A stretch of 64,000 nt of DNA from Curvibacter lanceolatus ATCC 14669. GTDB lineage: Bacteria > Pseudomonadota > Gammaproteobacteria > Burkholderiales > Burkholderiaceae_C. The stretch lies in NCBI RefSeq assembly GCF_000381265.1, contig NZ_KB906261.1:186001-250000 (forward strand). Direction: 5' to 3'. The translations under genes were made by a program, and so were the position numbers. The notes under the pieces were generated by a model, which worked only from the letters and a program-made list of their open reading frames with translations, made no database searches and was not told the origin of the DNA. This document shows, in pieces, positions 30,201 through 38,283 of the stretch (the first letter of the stretch is position 1; each line of letters opens with the position of its first letter).

Positions 30201-31712
30201 TCGCACACCTTGAGCGCCACCACCTGTACCTGGAAGTCAGTGCTGGTCTCGGGCACCGGCGCTGGTGGCCAAGGCGTGTTTGCCCTGGATGTGACCGACC
30301 CGACGGCGTTCTCGGCCTCCAAGGTCATGTGGGAGTTCACCAACACCGATGACAACGACCTGGGTTATGTGGTGGGTCAGCCGCAGATCCTCAAGATGGT
30401 CACCAGTGCGCCCGGAGCCACGTCCACCACCTACCGCTGGTTTGCGGTGGTAGCCAGCGGTGTTGACAACTACGTCACCGATGCCAACGGGCGCTTCAGC
30501 AGCACCGGCAAGCCAGCACTGTTCTTCCTGGCTTTGGACAAGGCGGCCGGTGCCGCCTGGACACTAGGCACCAACTATTACAAGGTATCGTTGCCCTTGG
30601 ACACCACGCTGGCCGCCAGCAAGGCGCCTGGCGTGACCAATTTCACAGCCCTGTACGACGCGGCCGGCGCAGCCAACCGCATTTTTGTCGGCGACCTGCA
30701 TGGCAAGCTTTGGAAGTTTGATTTCACGCCCCGTGCCGTCAGCACCACCCGGGCGGCTTTCGATCCAACGGTACTGGCCAACTGGAACGCCGACAACCTG
30801 TCCTTCTTCTCCAAAAGCGGCGACCCGGCCGCCCCGACGGCCTACCCGATGTACATCGCCAAGGACGCGACCACCAGTACCAACAACCAGCCCATCTTTT
30901 CGGCCCCAAGAGCGGTGACGGGCCCAGTGGTGGGCGGACTGCAAACCTTCTACGTGATCTTTGGGACCGGCAAATTTCTGGAGTCAGGAGACAAGACCTC
31001 GACCGCGCAGAATTCGATCTACGCCGTTTATGACGACGGTAAGACCACGCTGAACCAGTCGGACAGCGCCACGCTCACCAGCACGACCCCCAGCGTGATC
31101 ACCGGGCGCAGCCGGCTTCAGCAGGGCACCCCAACGACCACCACCACCACAACCACAACAGGCACCACCACCACCACCACGACGACCAAGACCATCGTGG
31201 TGTCAGCGTTCGTCTGGGGCCGCCCCTTGACGGACACCGCAACCAACACGGACTCAAGCACGGGCTCGAATGTCACGCTGCCACTCAAATCCGGTTGGTA
31301 CTTCGATCTGCCCGACTCGGGCGAAAAGATGATCAGCAACTTCCTGGACCTGAGCCCCCAGGTCACCTTCAACACCATCATTCCAGGTGCAGCGGGGGCC
31401 ACGGGCTCATGTACCGCCACACCGGGTAGCGGCAATCAGTATGTGGTGAACATTGCAACCGGCAACGGCACCTACACCGCCTCTACTGTGGGTTTGCTGG
31501 GGGCCAGTCTCTACATCGACATCGATTCGGGCAGTTCGGTCACGAGCAGTGACAACACTGGCCGTCGCACGCGAACCACCACGAAGACCAGCCTGCAAAG
31601 CGGCTCCACGGGCTCCGCAGTGGCCGGAACCCAGGTCGTCATCACCGACATCCTGGGCCGCCTAAGCTGGCGCCAGATCAACAATTACTGGGACTTGAAG
31701 GCAGCACCATGA
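27201..31712 (+). CDS. pilY1: PilY1/PilC tip adhesin of type IV pili
   Basis: A 1503-residue secreted pilus-tip protein with a signal peptide (hydrophobic 'VTLALLLTGLGLSWLVHG' region, about residues 26-45). The N-terminal 850 residues are variable and Ser/Thr/Asn/Tyr-rich. The C-terminal PilC beta-propeller starts near residue 898 (SKLLGDIINSSVVYAGKP, then YVGANDGMLHAFNASTG) and runs to about 1240, with the family's WEF..DDNDLGYVVGQP. No von Willebrand A MIDAS was recognised. Residues 1312-1330 are a Thr tract interrupted by one Gly. PilY1 promotes pilus extension and adhesion. It ends with ATGA overlap into pilE. Confidence 0.93.
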   Translation: MNAPTPHLSWLQRSRLALSQRSVFATVTLALLLTGLGLSWLVHGQSTAPNYPAILLSSNPLYATTPIDKPSLALALSVEYPTVGAQYTPGGSSDNTYSNATEYLGYYDAESCYTYNDSPTETPTTGLSASDYKRFDRSGAATSRKCSNAFSGNFLNWASSSAIDMLRLALSGGDRYIDQDGLTILQRALIPNGDPICMWNSSNFPAKQLSKDGGGAGTYWGAVPTAMITAANGSDIYVANTLNRIYFGTSATGDCGSGPSSYTLGAAVLTLPSDATFCVNEGGTCTVNGNYEIWYGAGQSWSVLPYQGRRNNVSCSNGTFGDPIPGTAKKCYYRAYSGTWTAPQPTGGMNSDGYFFSRVQVCNKSSGALADVRDYGLCSLYPSGNYKPTGVIQKYSDQLRLAAFGYLMDQTASYNTGGRYGGVLRAPMKYVGYKTFDETGNDNTPSTGNANVEWNTTTGIFVANPDSNAMGISGVVNYLNKFGRTGPVPGRYKIYDPVGELHYEVLRYLQGLSPSADAISNITDTYKDGFPVFTTWTDPYGGSRSSTADYSCVRSNIVVIGDINTHDGNRLPSTDMANNIIDINGWRTTVQNFEKNVTTATYTDGQGVSRNTGNPNGANNSVPSGTSTSQIMGSAYWAHTHDIRGTTWTNATSMQRPGLRVKTFLFDVNEYGAQNDANTRHYANQFFMASKYGGFETDASNVGSNPYNTWGNPFKRQDGTNDNNVWQNLTSPGEASTYYLQSSARGVLSAFNGIFSRAANSSRNIAGVALQSKYLTATNGSVIYQGAFDTSNWTGDVLALPPSVSGTTVTLGTNANWSAADVLTNRANPATSRNIVMGVAGATANPTATDFLWTSISTTVQSALNKASPTAATDTLGQSRLNYLRGDRSLEGTTFRTRSKLLGDIINSSVVYAGKPATGYTENSYSTFYSTNASRTAAVYVGANDGMLHAFNASTGAELFGYIPSWMATKLSALTGASYANNHQSYVDGLPAVGEACVGASHTLSATTCTWKSVLVSGTGAGGQGVFALDVTDPTAFSASKVMWEFTNTDDNDLGYVVGQPQILKMVTSAPGATSTTYRWFAVVASGVDNYVTDANGRFSSTGKPALFFLALDKAAGAAWTLGTNYYKVSLPLDTTLAASKAPGVTNFTALYDAAGAANRIFVGDLHGKLWKFDFTPRAVSTTRAAFDPTVLANWNADNLSFFSKSGDPAAPTAYPMYIAKDATTSTNNQPIFSAPRAVTGPVVGGLQTFYVIFGTGKFLESGDKTSTAQNSIYAVYDDGKTTLNQSDSATLTSTTPSVITGRSRLQQGTPTTTTTTTTTGTTTTTTTTKTIVVSAFVWGRPLTDTATNTDSSTGSNVTLPLKSGWYFDLPDSGEKMISNFLDLSPQVTFNTIIPGAAGATGSCTATPGSGNQYVVNIATGNGTYTASTVGLLGASLYIDIDSGSSVTSSDNTGRRTRTTTKTSLQSGSTGSAVAGTQVVITDILGRLSWRQINNYWDLKAAP
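31134..31190 (+). repeat. ACC/ACA/ACG triplet repeat inside pilY1
   Basis: About 19 consecutive codons, almost all ACN (mostly ACC), encode a poly-threonine run broken by one Gly. Being triplet-based, length changes by slippage would keep the frame and alter only the linker length. Confidence 0.9.
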
Positions 31713-32218
31713 TGTTCAAACGAGCCAATCAAGGCTTCACCCTCATCGAGTTGATGATCACCGTCGCCATCGTGGCCATCCTGGCCAAGGTGGCCCTCGG
31801 GGCCTACCAGGACTCGGTGCTCAAGGGCAAGCGTGCCCAGGGCCGCACAGCCATCACCGAGTTGCTGCTGCAGCAGGAACGCTACCTGACCCAGCGCAAC
31901 TGCTACCTGGGCTTCTCATCCACCACCAGTGGCGCTAGCGCGAGCGCCTACCCCTCGGGTGTCTGTGGCGGCGGCACACCCTCGTTCACAGCCACCACAT
32001 TCCCGTTCAAGTACTACTCTGGCGACAACGCCAGCAGCCCGGCCTACCTGTTGAGCGCCGCGAACTGCAGCGGCAGCACCATTGCCGATTGCGTTCAGAT
32101 CACCGCCACACCCCAGTTCAATGACACCGCCGTTGGATCCCTTCAGGCCACCAGCAGCGGCACCAAGAGCTGCACCGGCACCGCCGCATCCACCAACCCC
32201 AAGCTGTGCTGGCCATGA
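31709..32218 (+). CDS. pilE: Type IV minor pilin PilE
   Basis: A 169-residue prepilin-like protein, NQG|FTLIELMITVAIVAILAKV with Glu5. Cys residues late in the sequence (SGTKSCTGTAASTNPKLCW) probably form the C-terminal disulfide loop. In gammaproteobacteria PilE is the last minor pilin after PilY1, and the place here fits. It overlaps pilY1 (ATGA) and the following fimT-type gene (ATGA). A second ATG at 31712 is an equal start candidate. Confidence 0.9.
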   Translation: MMFKRANQGFTLIELMITVAIVAILAKVALGAYQDSVLKGKRAQGRTAITELLLQQERYLTQRNCYLGFSSTTSGASASAYPSGVCGGGTPSFTATTFPFKYYSGDNASSPAYLLSAANCSGSTIADCVQITATPQFNDTAVGSLQATSSGTKSCTGTAASTNPKLCWP

Positions 32219-32850
32219 AAGCCTTGCCACATCAGGGCTCGCGGGGCTTCACACTGATCGAGTTGATCATGGTCATGGCCATCATCGTGGTGTTGGCCGT
32301 GGTGGCCATCCCCAATTTTGTGACCTTCCAGCGCAACTCGCAGCTGACCTCGACCGCAAATGGCCTGCTGGCCTCGATCAATGCCGCGCGTGGTGAGGCC
32401 ATGAAGCGCAACCAGACCGCCTTTGTGGTACCCAACACCGGCACCGACTGGACAACGGGCTGGAAGGTGTTTGTTTCGAGACCCGGCTACAGCACCTCTA
32501 CCGGGGTGTACGACCCGACCTCGACCGACGTCACATCCTCCACCTACAACGACGGACATGACCTGCTGGTGCAAAGCGTGCCGGCCCAGGCCAGCTACCT
32601 CAGTATCACCTCCAGTGACTCGGCAGGCACAGCCGTGGGCCTGATCCGCTTCGACGGTTCAGGCTACTCCAAGACCTCCGACAATAGCGGCTTTCAAGCC
32701 ATGACCTTGCGCTTGCGCCGCAACGACGTGAGCACGGGCCAACAGCCGTCGGAAACCCGCATCCTGGTGTTGGCCCGTACAGGGCGCGCCCGTGTCTGCA
32801 AGCCAGCCTCGTCCAGCGACACCAACTGCAGCACCACATCCACACAGTGA
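32215..32850 (+). CDS. fimT: FimT/GspH-family pseudopilin
   Basis: A 211-residue pseudopilin with SRG|FTLIELIMVMAIIVVLAVVAIPNF and the FimT/GspH C-terminal domain ('ASINAARGEAMKRNQTAFVVPN', then GWKVFV and 'DGSGYS'). ATG 32215 overlaps the pilE stop; GTG 32206 is possible but unnecessary. In well-studied minor-pilin clusters fimT/fimU is first, while here it is last. It probably helps start pilus assembly with PilV/W/X/E. Confidence 0.88.
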   Translation: MKALPHQGSRGFTLIELIMVMAIIVVLAVVAIPNFVTFQRNSQLTSTANGLLASINAARGEAMKRNQTAFVVPNTGTDWTTGWKVFVSRPGYSTSTGVYDPTSTDVTSSTYNDGHDLLVQSVPAQASYLSITSSDSAGTAVGLIRFDGSGYSKTSDNSGFQAMTLRLRRNDVSTGQQPSETRILVLARTGRARVCKPASSSDTNCSTTSTQ

Positions 32851-32862
32851 GTTCGGGCTGCC

Positions 32863-33621
32863 ATGGCCCCTACAATGCCGGGCGTGAACACCCAGGTCCT
32901 CAACATCTCCTGCTACAAGTTTGTGCCGCTGCCCGATGCGGCCCAGCTGCGCGATCAATTGGCCGAGCAGACCCAGCGCCTGGCGCTGCGCGGCACCATC
33001 CTGCTGGCCGAAGAAGGCATCAACTTCTTCCTGGCCGGGCCCGCTGAGGCCGTGCGCGAGGTGGTGGCCACCCTGCGCCAGGACCCCCGCCTGGCCGATC
33101 TGGCGCCCAAAGAGAGCTGGTCGGCCCACCAGCCGTTTCGCAAGATGCTGGTCAAGGTCAAGCGCGAGATCATCCGCATGAACCACCCCACCATCCGCCC
33201 GGCCGAAGGGCGGGCCCCTGCGGTGACGCCTGACACGGTGCGTCGCTGGCTGGCACAAGGCCATGACGACGATGGTCGCCCGGTGGTCACGCTGGACACC
33301 CGCAATGCCTTCGAGGTGGACCACGGCACCTTTGAAGGCGCGGTGGACTGGCGCATCAACAAGTTCACCGAATTCCCCGACGCCTTGCGCGCCCACAAGG
33401 CCGATCTGCAAGGCAAGACGGTGGTGAGCTTCTGCACCGGCGGCATCCGCTGCGAAAAGGCGGCCATCCTGATGCGCGAGGAAGGCCTGCCCCATGTGTA
33501 CCAGCTCGAAGGCGGCATCCTCAAGTACTTCGAGGAAACCGATGGCGCCCATTACCAGGGCAGCTGCTTTGTGTTTGACGAGCGCGAGGCGCTGGCGCCA
33601 GACCTGTCTCCCCTGCGCTGA
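32863..33621 (+). CDS. trhO: tRNA uridine(34) 5-hydroxylase TrhO (rhodanese family)
   Basis: A protein of about 252 residues of the YceA/TrhO family: an N-terminal domain ('[13 protein letters not shown]', '[16 protein letters not shown]') and a C-terminal rhodanese domain with active-site Cys in [10 protein letters not shown] (near residue 191). TrhO makes 5-hydroxyuridine at the tRNA wobble base using prephenate-derived chemistry. The start is uncertain: ATG 32863, ATG 32875 or GTG 32884. The GTG gives the shortest family-like N-terminus and lies 7 nt after a TACAAT -10, suggesting a leaderless mRNA. Confidence 0.92.
   Translation: MAPTMPGVNTQVLNISCYKFVPLPDAAQLRDQLAEQTQRLALRGTILLAEEGINFFLAGPAEAVREVVATLRQDPRLADLAPKESWSAHQPFRKMLVKVKREIIRMNHPTIRPAEGRAPAVTPDTVRRWLAQGHDDDGRPVVTLDTRNAFEVDHGTFEGAVDWRINKFTEFPDALRAHKADLQGKTVVSFCTGGIRCEKAAILMREEGLPHVYQLEGGILKYFEETDGAHYQGSCFVFDEREALAPDLSPLR
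32871..32876 (+). promoter_or_regulatory. trhO: Possible -10 box of trhO
   Basis: TACAAT, a near-consensus -10, ends 7 nt before GTG 32884, a plausible trhO start. No clear -35 is seen. If used, the gene is transcribed apart from the pilus operon and begins at GTG 32884. Confidence 0.4.
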
Positions 33622-33675
33622 GCCCGTTCGCGGGCCACGATGCCCAGGCCCCCTGCCCCCTGGCTGTTCTCAGGT

Positions 33676-34560
33676 TCAGTGCCCCGGGCGCACGGGCAGT
33701 TCAATGCGCTCGGTCTCGCCGGGTACCTGGCCCATGCCGGCCTCAACGCGGCCTTGTGCCCAGTCCAGCTCGGCCTGCTCGATGCGGGCCTTGGAGGTCG
33801 AAACAAAATTCCAGCGGATATGGCGATGCCCCAGGGGCTGGCCCCCTACCAACACCCAGCGGCAGCCCTCAGGCCCGGCCTGCAGGTCCAGCGAGCCTTG
33901 CGGCACCACCAGCTGCTGCAATGGCAAGGCCTGACCATCCGCCAGCAAGCCGCCCTGCACCGCGTACAGGGCCTGCTCCTGGGCCAGCAAGGGCAGATGA
34001 AAGCTTGCGCCTGGCGCCATCTGCACATCCAGGTACAGCGTGGGCGACAGGGTCTGCACCGGAGAGCGCTGGCCAAAGGCCTCGCCCACCAGCACCCGCA
34101 CCTGCACACCGGGGTGTTGAACTTCAGGCAGCGCTTCGGCCGGGGTGTGGACAAAGCTCGGCGCCACGTCTTCCAGCGCTTCGGGCAGGGCCACCCACAG
34201 CTGCAAGCCGTGCATGGCATAGGACTGGTCCGCCAGGTCAGGCGGGCGACGTTCGGAGTGCACAATGCCACGGCCGGCCGTCATCCAATTGATCGCGCCG
34301 GGCTCGATGCGCTGCTCAAAGCCCAGGTTGTCGCGGTGGATCTGTGCGCCTTCAAACAGGTAGGTCACCGTGGCCAGCCCGATGTGCGGGTGCGGGCGCA
34401 CATCGAACTGGTCGGCCGGCTGCACCTGCACCGGGCCGAAGTGGTCAAAAAACAGGAAGGGCCCCACGGCCTGTCGCTGCGCGGCCGGCAGAGCCCGGCG
34501 CACCAGGAAGCCACCACCCAAGTCTTTGGTGTGGGGCGAAATCACGGTCCAGGCCGTCAT
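33676..34560 (-). CDS. Pirin-family cupin protein
   Basis: A 294-residue bicupin pirin. The N-terminal cupin has the metal site HPHIGLATVTYLFEG and the matching GRGIVHSE; the C-terminal pirin domain follows. Bacterial pirins bind iron and some act as quercetin dioxygenases or redox-sensitive regulators; the activity here is unknown. ATG 34560 has a perfect AGGAGG site. It is the last gene of a minus-strand unit with a flavodoxin and a second pirin, separated from the flavodoxin by a 92-bp gap holding a hairpin. Confidence 0.92.
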   Translation of the reverse strand: MTAWTVISPHTKDLGGGFLVRRALPAAQRQAVGPFLFFDHFGPVQVQPADQFDVRPHPHIGLATVTYLFEGAQIHRDNLGFEQRIEPGAINWMTAGRGIVHSERRPPDLADQSYAMHGLQLWVALPEALEDVAPSFVHTPAEALPEVQHPGVQVRVLVGEAFGQRSPVQTLSPTLYLDVQMAPGASFHLPLLAQEQALYAVQGGLLADGQALPLQQLVVPQGSLDLQAGPEGCRWVLVGGQPLGHRHIRWNFVSTSKARIEQAELDWAQGRVEAGMGQVPGETERIELPVRPGH

Positions 34561-34610
34561 GGGCTGTCCTCCTTGTGAAATGAACGAAAAAGGAATGAAA
34601 CATGAATGAA

Positions 34611-34639
34611 GGGCCTGCGCCCCACCGGGCGGCAGGCCC
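34611..34639 (-). other. Intercistronic hairpin between flavodoxin and pirin genes
   Basis: GGGCCTGC/GCAGGCCC with an inner GCCC/GGGC makes an almost continuous 12-bp stem with a CACC loop and one bulged G. No T-run follows, so partial termination or an RNA-processing/stability element is more likely than a full stop. Confidence 0.5.
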
Positions 34640-34652
34640 CAGACACCCATGC

Positions 34653-35207
34653 TTACTTGGCGAGGCGGGCCGCGGTGGCCGCAATGCGGGCACCGAAGGC
34701 CTTGCCGCCTTCCAGGTCGCCCTGCGGCATTTCGGCCGGCGAGCTGTCCGAGGGGCTTTGCGCCATGGCACCCAGCGAGGCACCCAGCACGTTCGAATCG
34801 TTGCGCTGAGCGGCCTTGCTGTTGCTCGGCAGCTCGCCCAGGCCCACCCACAGGCCGCCATGCTGCATGGCCAGGGTCATCAGGTATTGCAGGGTGCTTT
34901 GCTTGTCGCCATTCAAAGAGGCGCTGTTGGTGAAGCCGGCAAACAGCTTGTCCTTCCAGGCGCGGGTGAACCAGGCCTTGGAGCTGGCGTCGGCAAACTT
35001 CTTGAACTGCCAGCTCACCGAGCCCATGTAGGTGGGCGAACCGAAGACGATGGCGTCGGCAGCGTTCAGGGTGTCCCAGCCACCTTCGGGCAGGTTGCCC
35101 TCGGCATCGATGGCCAGCAAGGTGCCGCCAGCGCCTTCAGCCACCGATTGCGCCAGGCGCAGGGTGTGACCATAACCCGAGTGGAAAACAACAACAACTT
35201 TTGCCAT
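34653..35207 (-). CDS. Flavodoxin-family NAD(P)H:quinone oxidoreductase (WrbA-like)
   Basis: A 184-residue flavodoxin-fold protein. The FMN phosphate loop is SGYGHTLRLAQ near residues 10-20, and 'FGSPTYMGSVSWQFKKF' near 57-70 is the WrbA/flavodoxin isoalloxazine-binding segment. It is slightly shorter than WrbA (198). The expected role is two-electron quinone reduction or other FMN redox work in the cytosol. A strong AGGAG site precedes it. It is flanked by two pirins on the same strand, and a divergent LysR gene probably controls the set. Confidence 0.88.
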   Translation of the reverse strand: MAKVVVVFHSGYGHTLRLAQSVAEGAGGTLLAIDAEGNLPEGGWDTLNAADAIVFGSPTYMGSVSWQFKKFADASSKAWFTRAWKDKLFAGFTNSASLNGDKQSTLQYLMTLAMQHGGLWVGLGELPSNSKAAQRNDSNVLGASLGAMAQSPSDSSPAEMPQGDLEGGKAFGARIAATAARLAK

Positions 35208-35249
35208 GAAAGACTCCTAGGTTGAGAAAAATGAATTCTGCCGCCCTGC

Positions 35250-35954
35250 TCAGGGCGCCAGATCGAACACCAACACCTCGGCATCGCTGCCGTGGCTGAG
35301 GGTCAACTGGTTTTCGTGCTCCAGCAGCAGCGCGTCGCCGCCTTCCAGCACCTGACCATTGGCCTGCAGACGGCCACGCACCAGGTGCACATAGGCCTTG
35401 CGGCCCGGTTGCAGCGCCAGGGTGGCCTGCTCGGCCTCGCCGTCGAACAGGCCGGCATGCAGGCTGGCGTCCGCATGGATGCGCACCGAGCCCTGGGCGC
35501 CATCGGGCGAGGCCACCAGGCGCAGCCGGCCACGCTTGTCGGCGTCGGGAAACGTCTTTTGCTCGTAGCCGGGCTCGATGCCCTGCACGTCGGGCAGGAT
35601 CCAGATCTGCAGAAAGTGGGTGTTCTGGCCCGGCGCGTGGTTGAACTCGCTGTGCGTCACGCCGCGGCCTGCGCTCATGCGCTGCACCTCGCCGGGGCGA
35701 ATGCCTTTGACGTGGCCCATGCTGTCCTGGTGGGCCAGCTCGCCGCTCAGCACATAGCTGATGATTTCCATGTCGCGGTGCCCGTGGGTGCCAAAGCCGG
35801 TGCCCGGGGCGATGCGGTCTTCGTTGATCACCCGCAGGTTGCCCCAGCCCATGTGGCGGGGGTCGTGGTAGCCGGCAAAAGAGAAACTGTGGAAGGACTT
35901 CAGCCAGCCGTGATCGGCATAGCCTCTTTCCCCTGATTTGCGAACGCTGAGCAT
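35250..35954 (-). CDS. Pirin-family protein, YhhW type (quercetinase-like)
   Basis: A 234-residue bicupin pirin of the short YhhW type. Metal ligands lie in GFGTHGHRDMEIISYVL and GRGVTHSEFNH. E. coli YhhW has quercetin 2,3-dioxygenase activity, but the natural substrate is not known. I chose ATG 35954, not 35963, because AGGAG would touch the earlier codon and sits 9 nt before the later one. It is the first gene of the minus-strand unit, divergent from the LysR regulator about 100 bp away. Confidence 0.9.
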   Translation of the reverse strand: MLSVRKSGERGYADHGWLKSFHSFSFAGYHDPRHMGWGNLRVINEDRIAPGTGFGTHGHRDMEIISYVLSGELAHQDSMGHVKGIRPGEVQRMSAGRGVTHSEFNHAPGQNTHFLQIWILPDVQGIEPGYEQKTFPDADKRGRLRLVASPDGAQGSVRIHADASLHAGLFDGEAEQATLALQPGRKAYVHLVRGRLQANGQVLEGGDALLLEHENQLTLSHGSDAEVLVFDLAP

Positions 35955-36015
35955 GGTGTGCATCTCCTGAGGCTGAACTTTAGGGCCCGCCCCAGCTTCT
36001 GCGATGCGTGGTGAT

Positions 36016-36042
36016 TGATGGCATCATTCATTTTTTTTGAAT
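36016..36042. promoter_or_regulatory. LysR-type operator between pirin operon and regulator
   Basis: Two adjacent palindromes: TGATG-G-CATCA (36016-36026) and ATTCA-N7-TGAAT (36026-36042), the latter matching T-N11-A with T at 36028 and A at 36040. They sit in the 99-bp divergent gap. They support ATG 36054, not the upstream TTG 36015, as the regulator's start. Confidence 0.6.
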
Positions 36043-36053
36043 CGACGGTGGCC

Positions 36054-37013
36054 ATGCCCTCCACGAAACCCACGGCCCGCGATGTCCTCACCCCCGATGC
36101 CCTGGGCATGCTGAAGGAGATCGCGCAGAGCGGCAGCTTTGCCGCTGCGGCGCGCCAGCTCAACCTGGTGCCCAGCGCCCTCACCTACCGGGTGCGCGCC
36201 ATCGAAGACGCGCTGGACGTGCTGCTGTTCGACCGCAGCAGCCGCCAGGCCCGCCTGACCGAGGCCGGGCAGGAGTTGCTGCGCGAAGGCGCGCGCCTGC
36301 TCGACGAGATCGACGCCGTGGCCAACCGCGTCAAACGCGTGGCCACCGGGTGGGAGCCCCAGTTCACCGTGGCCGCGGATGGTGTCATCACCCGCAGCAC
36401 CCTGCTGGAATTGACGGGCGATTTCTTCCAGCTCAACCCGCCCACGCGGCTGCGCATCCGCGACGAGATCATGACCGGCACTTTGCAGGCCCTGGTGCTG
36501 GGCCATGCCGATCTGGCCCTGGGCGTGATCATGGATGGCACCACCCCCAGCGATATCCAGCAACGCGAGCTCGGTGCCATGCAGTTCATCTACGTGGTGG
36601 CACCGCACCACCCCCTGGCCAAGGTGCAGGAGCCGCTGTGCGACGACCTGATCCGGCAACACCGCGCGGTGGCCGTGGCCGACTCCAGCCAACGCGGCAG
36701 GGGCATGACCGTGAACCTGCTGCCTGGCCAGGACGTGTTCACCGTGCCCACCATGCAGGCCAAGGTCGAAGCCCAGTTACGCGGCCTGGGCGCGGGCTTC
36801 CTGCCTGAATCCATGGTGCGCAACTACCTCGATGCCGGCATGCTCATCCACAAACCCCTGGAGCGGGCCTCGCGCCCGATGCGCTGCAGCTACGCCTGGC
36901 GGGCCAGCCCCGGCCAACGCCCCGGCCGGGCCCTGCAGTGGTGGCTGGACCGGCTGGAGTCGGCCGCCACTTGCCAGGCCCTGCTGGAGCAGCCCCGGCA
37001 TGTGGTGCGCTGA
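36054..37013 (+). CDS. LysR-family transcriptional regulator
   Basis: A 319-residue LTTR. The helix-turn-helix is in the first 65 residues ('GSFAAAARQLNLVPSALTYRVRAIEDALDVLLF' region), followed by the effector domain from about residue 95 ('WEPQFTVAADGVITRSTLLELTGDF' region). It resembles regulators found next to pirin/flavodoxin genes in proteobacteria. Divergent placement and the LTTR boxes in between make the pirin-flavodoxin-pirin unit its likely target. The inducer is unknown. Confidence 0.93.
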   Translation: MPSTKPTARDVLTPDALGMLKEIAQSGSFAAAARQLNLVPSALTYRVRAIEDALDVLLFDRSSRQARLTEAGQELLREGARLLDEIDAVANRVKRVATGWEPQFTVAADGVITRSTLLELTGDFFQLNPPTRLRIRDEIMTGTLQALVLGHADLALGVIMDGTTPSDIQQRELGAMQFIYVVAPHHPLAKVQEPLCDDLIRQHRAVAVADSSQRGRGMTVNLLPGQDVFTVPTMQAKVEAQLRGLGAGFLPESMVRNYLDAGMLIHKPLERASRPMRCSYAWRASPGQRPGRALQWWLDRLESAATCQALLEQPRHVVR

Positions 37014-37146
37014 CAGCCAGGCTGCGACGGCACGCTGGGGGCGGGAAAGCCCTGAAGCCCGCAGCGCAAAACGCTGATCCAACTCGCCCGGAAGGCCCGC
37101 CAATTGGGTTAGGCTTTGTGACGTCCTCATTGATCGGAGACTCAGC

Positions 37147-38244
37147 ATGGCAAAACGCCCTCGAAGCTCGACCGGCCCGCGCAAGAAGCCGGCCCAACCC
37201 ACCCTGGTGCCCCAACGCATTGCCATCGTGGGTGCCGGCATGGCCGGCATCACCTGCGCCCGCACCCTGGCCCAGGCAGGGCATGATGTCACCGTGTTCG
37301 AGAAAAGTGCCGGCGCCAGCGGCCGCATGGCCAGCACCGACACGGCCTTTGGCAGCTTCGACACTGGCGCCCAGTACTTCACGGTGCGCGACCCCCGCTT
37401 TGAATTGGCGTTGGCCACAGCGCCCAACGCCGCCCGCCGCTGGAGCGCCAACGCCGTGCGCATCCTCGATGAACACGGCCAGGTGAGCTCCCCCAGCCTG
37501 CCCCACCCCGAACCCCATTGGGTGGGCGTGCCGGCCATGAACCGCCTGGTGCGCGACTGGGCCGCCCCCTTGCAAGCCCAGGGCAGGCTGCTCACCCAGA
37601 CCCGGGTGAGCGCCCTGCAACGCGACACCCTGCAACCGCAGCGCTGGCAACTGCACACCGCCGGTGACGATGGCAGCAGCCAGGTGCATGCCGGCTTTGA
37701 TGCCGTGTTGCTGGCCCTGCCCGCGCCCCAGGCCGCCGAACTGCTGGCCGCCGTGCCCAGCGCCGGCGCCCTGGCCGAAGCCCTGCAACCCGTGACCATC
37801 GCCCCCTGCTGGACCCTCATGTTGGCCTTCCCGCAGGCGGTGCAACCGGGCCTGACCACCCTGGGCCCGCAATGGAACGCGGCCCGCAGCACGCACCACC
37901 GCATCGCCTGGCTGGCCCGCGAGTCGTCCAAGCCCGGGCGCAGCCAGATCGAGCGCTGGACCGTGCAGGCCAGCGACGTCTGGTCGAGCGAACACCTCGA
38001 AGACAGCGCCGAGCGCGTGCAGGGCAAACTGCACCGCGCCTTTGTCGACGTCACCGGCATCCATGCCGAGCCCAGCCACATCGCCCTGAAGCGCTGGAAA
38101 CACGCCAAAACCCTGAAGGCCCTGGGCCAGACCCACCTCTGGGACCCGGCCAATGGCATCGGCCTGTGCGGCGACTGGTGCCTGGGGCACCGGGTGGAAG
38201 ACGCCTTTGTGTCCGGCCTGAGCCTGGCACTCTCGCTGAGCTGA
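37147..38244 (+). CDS. FAD-dependent amine-oxidase-like protein (renalase-like)
   Basis: A 365-residue flavoprotein. After a basic 23-residue N-terminus comes the Rossmann dinucleotide motif IAIVGAGMAGITCARTLA with the acidic 'VFEKSAGASGRM' end, and 'FDTGAQYFTVRD' typical of renalase-like proteins. The C-terminal FAD contact is GIGLCGDWCLGHRVEDAF. Bacterial renalases oxidise wrongly reduced dihydro-NAD(P) isomers; this remains an inference. Start 37147 has GGAG 7 nt ahead. It is followed 39 bp later by gluQ. Confidence 0.87.
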   Translation: MAKRPRSSTGPRKKPAQPTLVPQRIAIVGAGMAGITCARTLAQAGHDVTVFEKSAGASGRMASTDTAFGSFDTGAQYFTVRDPRFELALATAPNAARRWSANAVRILDEHGQVSSPSLPHPEPHWVGVPAMNRLVRDWAAPLQAQGRLLTQTRVSALQRDTLQPQRWQLHTAGDDGSSQVHAGFDAVLLALPAPQAAELLAAVPSAGALAEALQPVTIAPCWTLMLAFPQAVQPGLTTLGPQWNAARSTHHRIAWLARESSKPGRSQIERWTVQASDVWSSEHLEDSAERVQGKLHRAFVDVTGIHAEPSHIALKRWKHAKTLKALGQTHLWDPANGIGLCGDWCLGHRVEDAFVSGLSLALSLS

Positions 38245-38283
38245 GCTGCCCCCGGGGCGGCCCTGCAGCCGCCCCCGCCTGCC

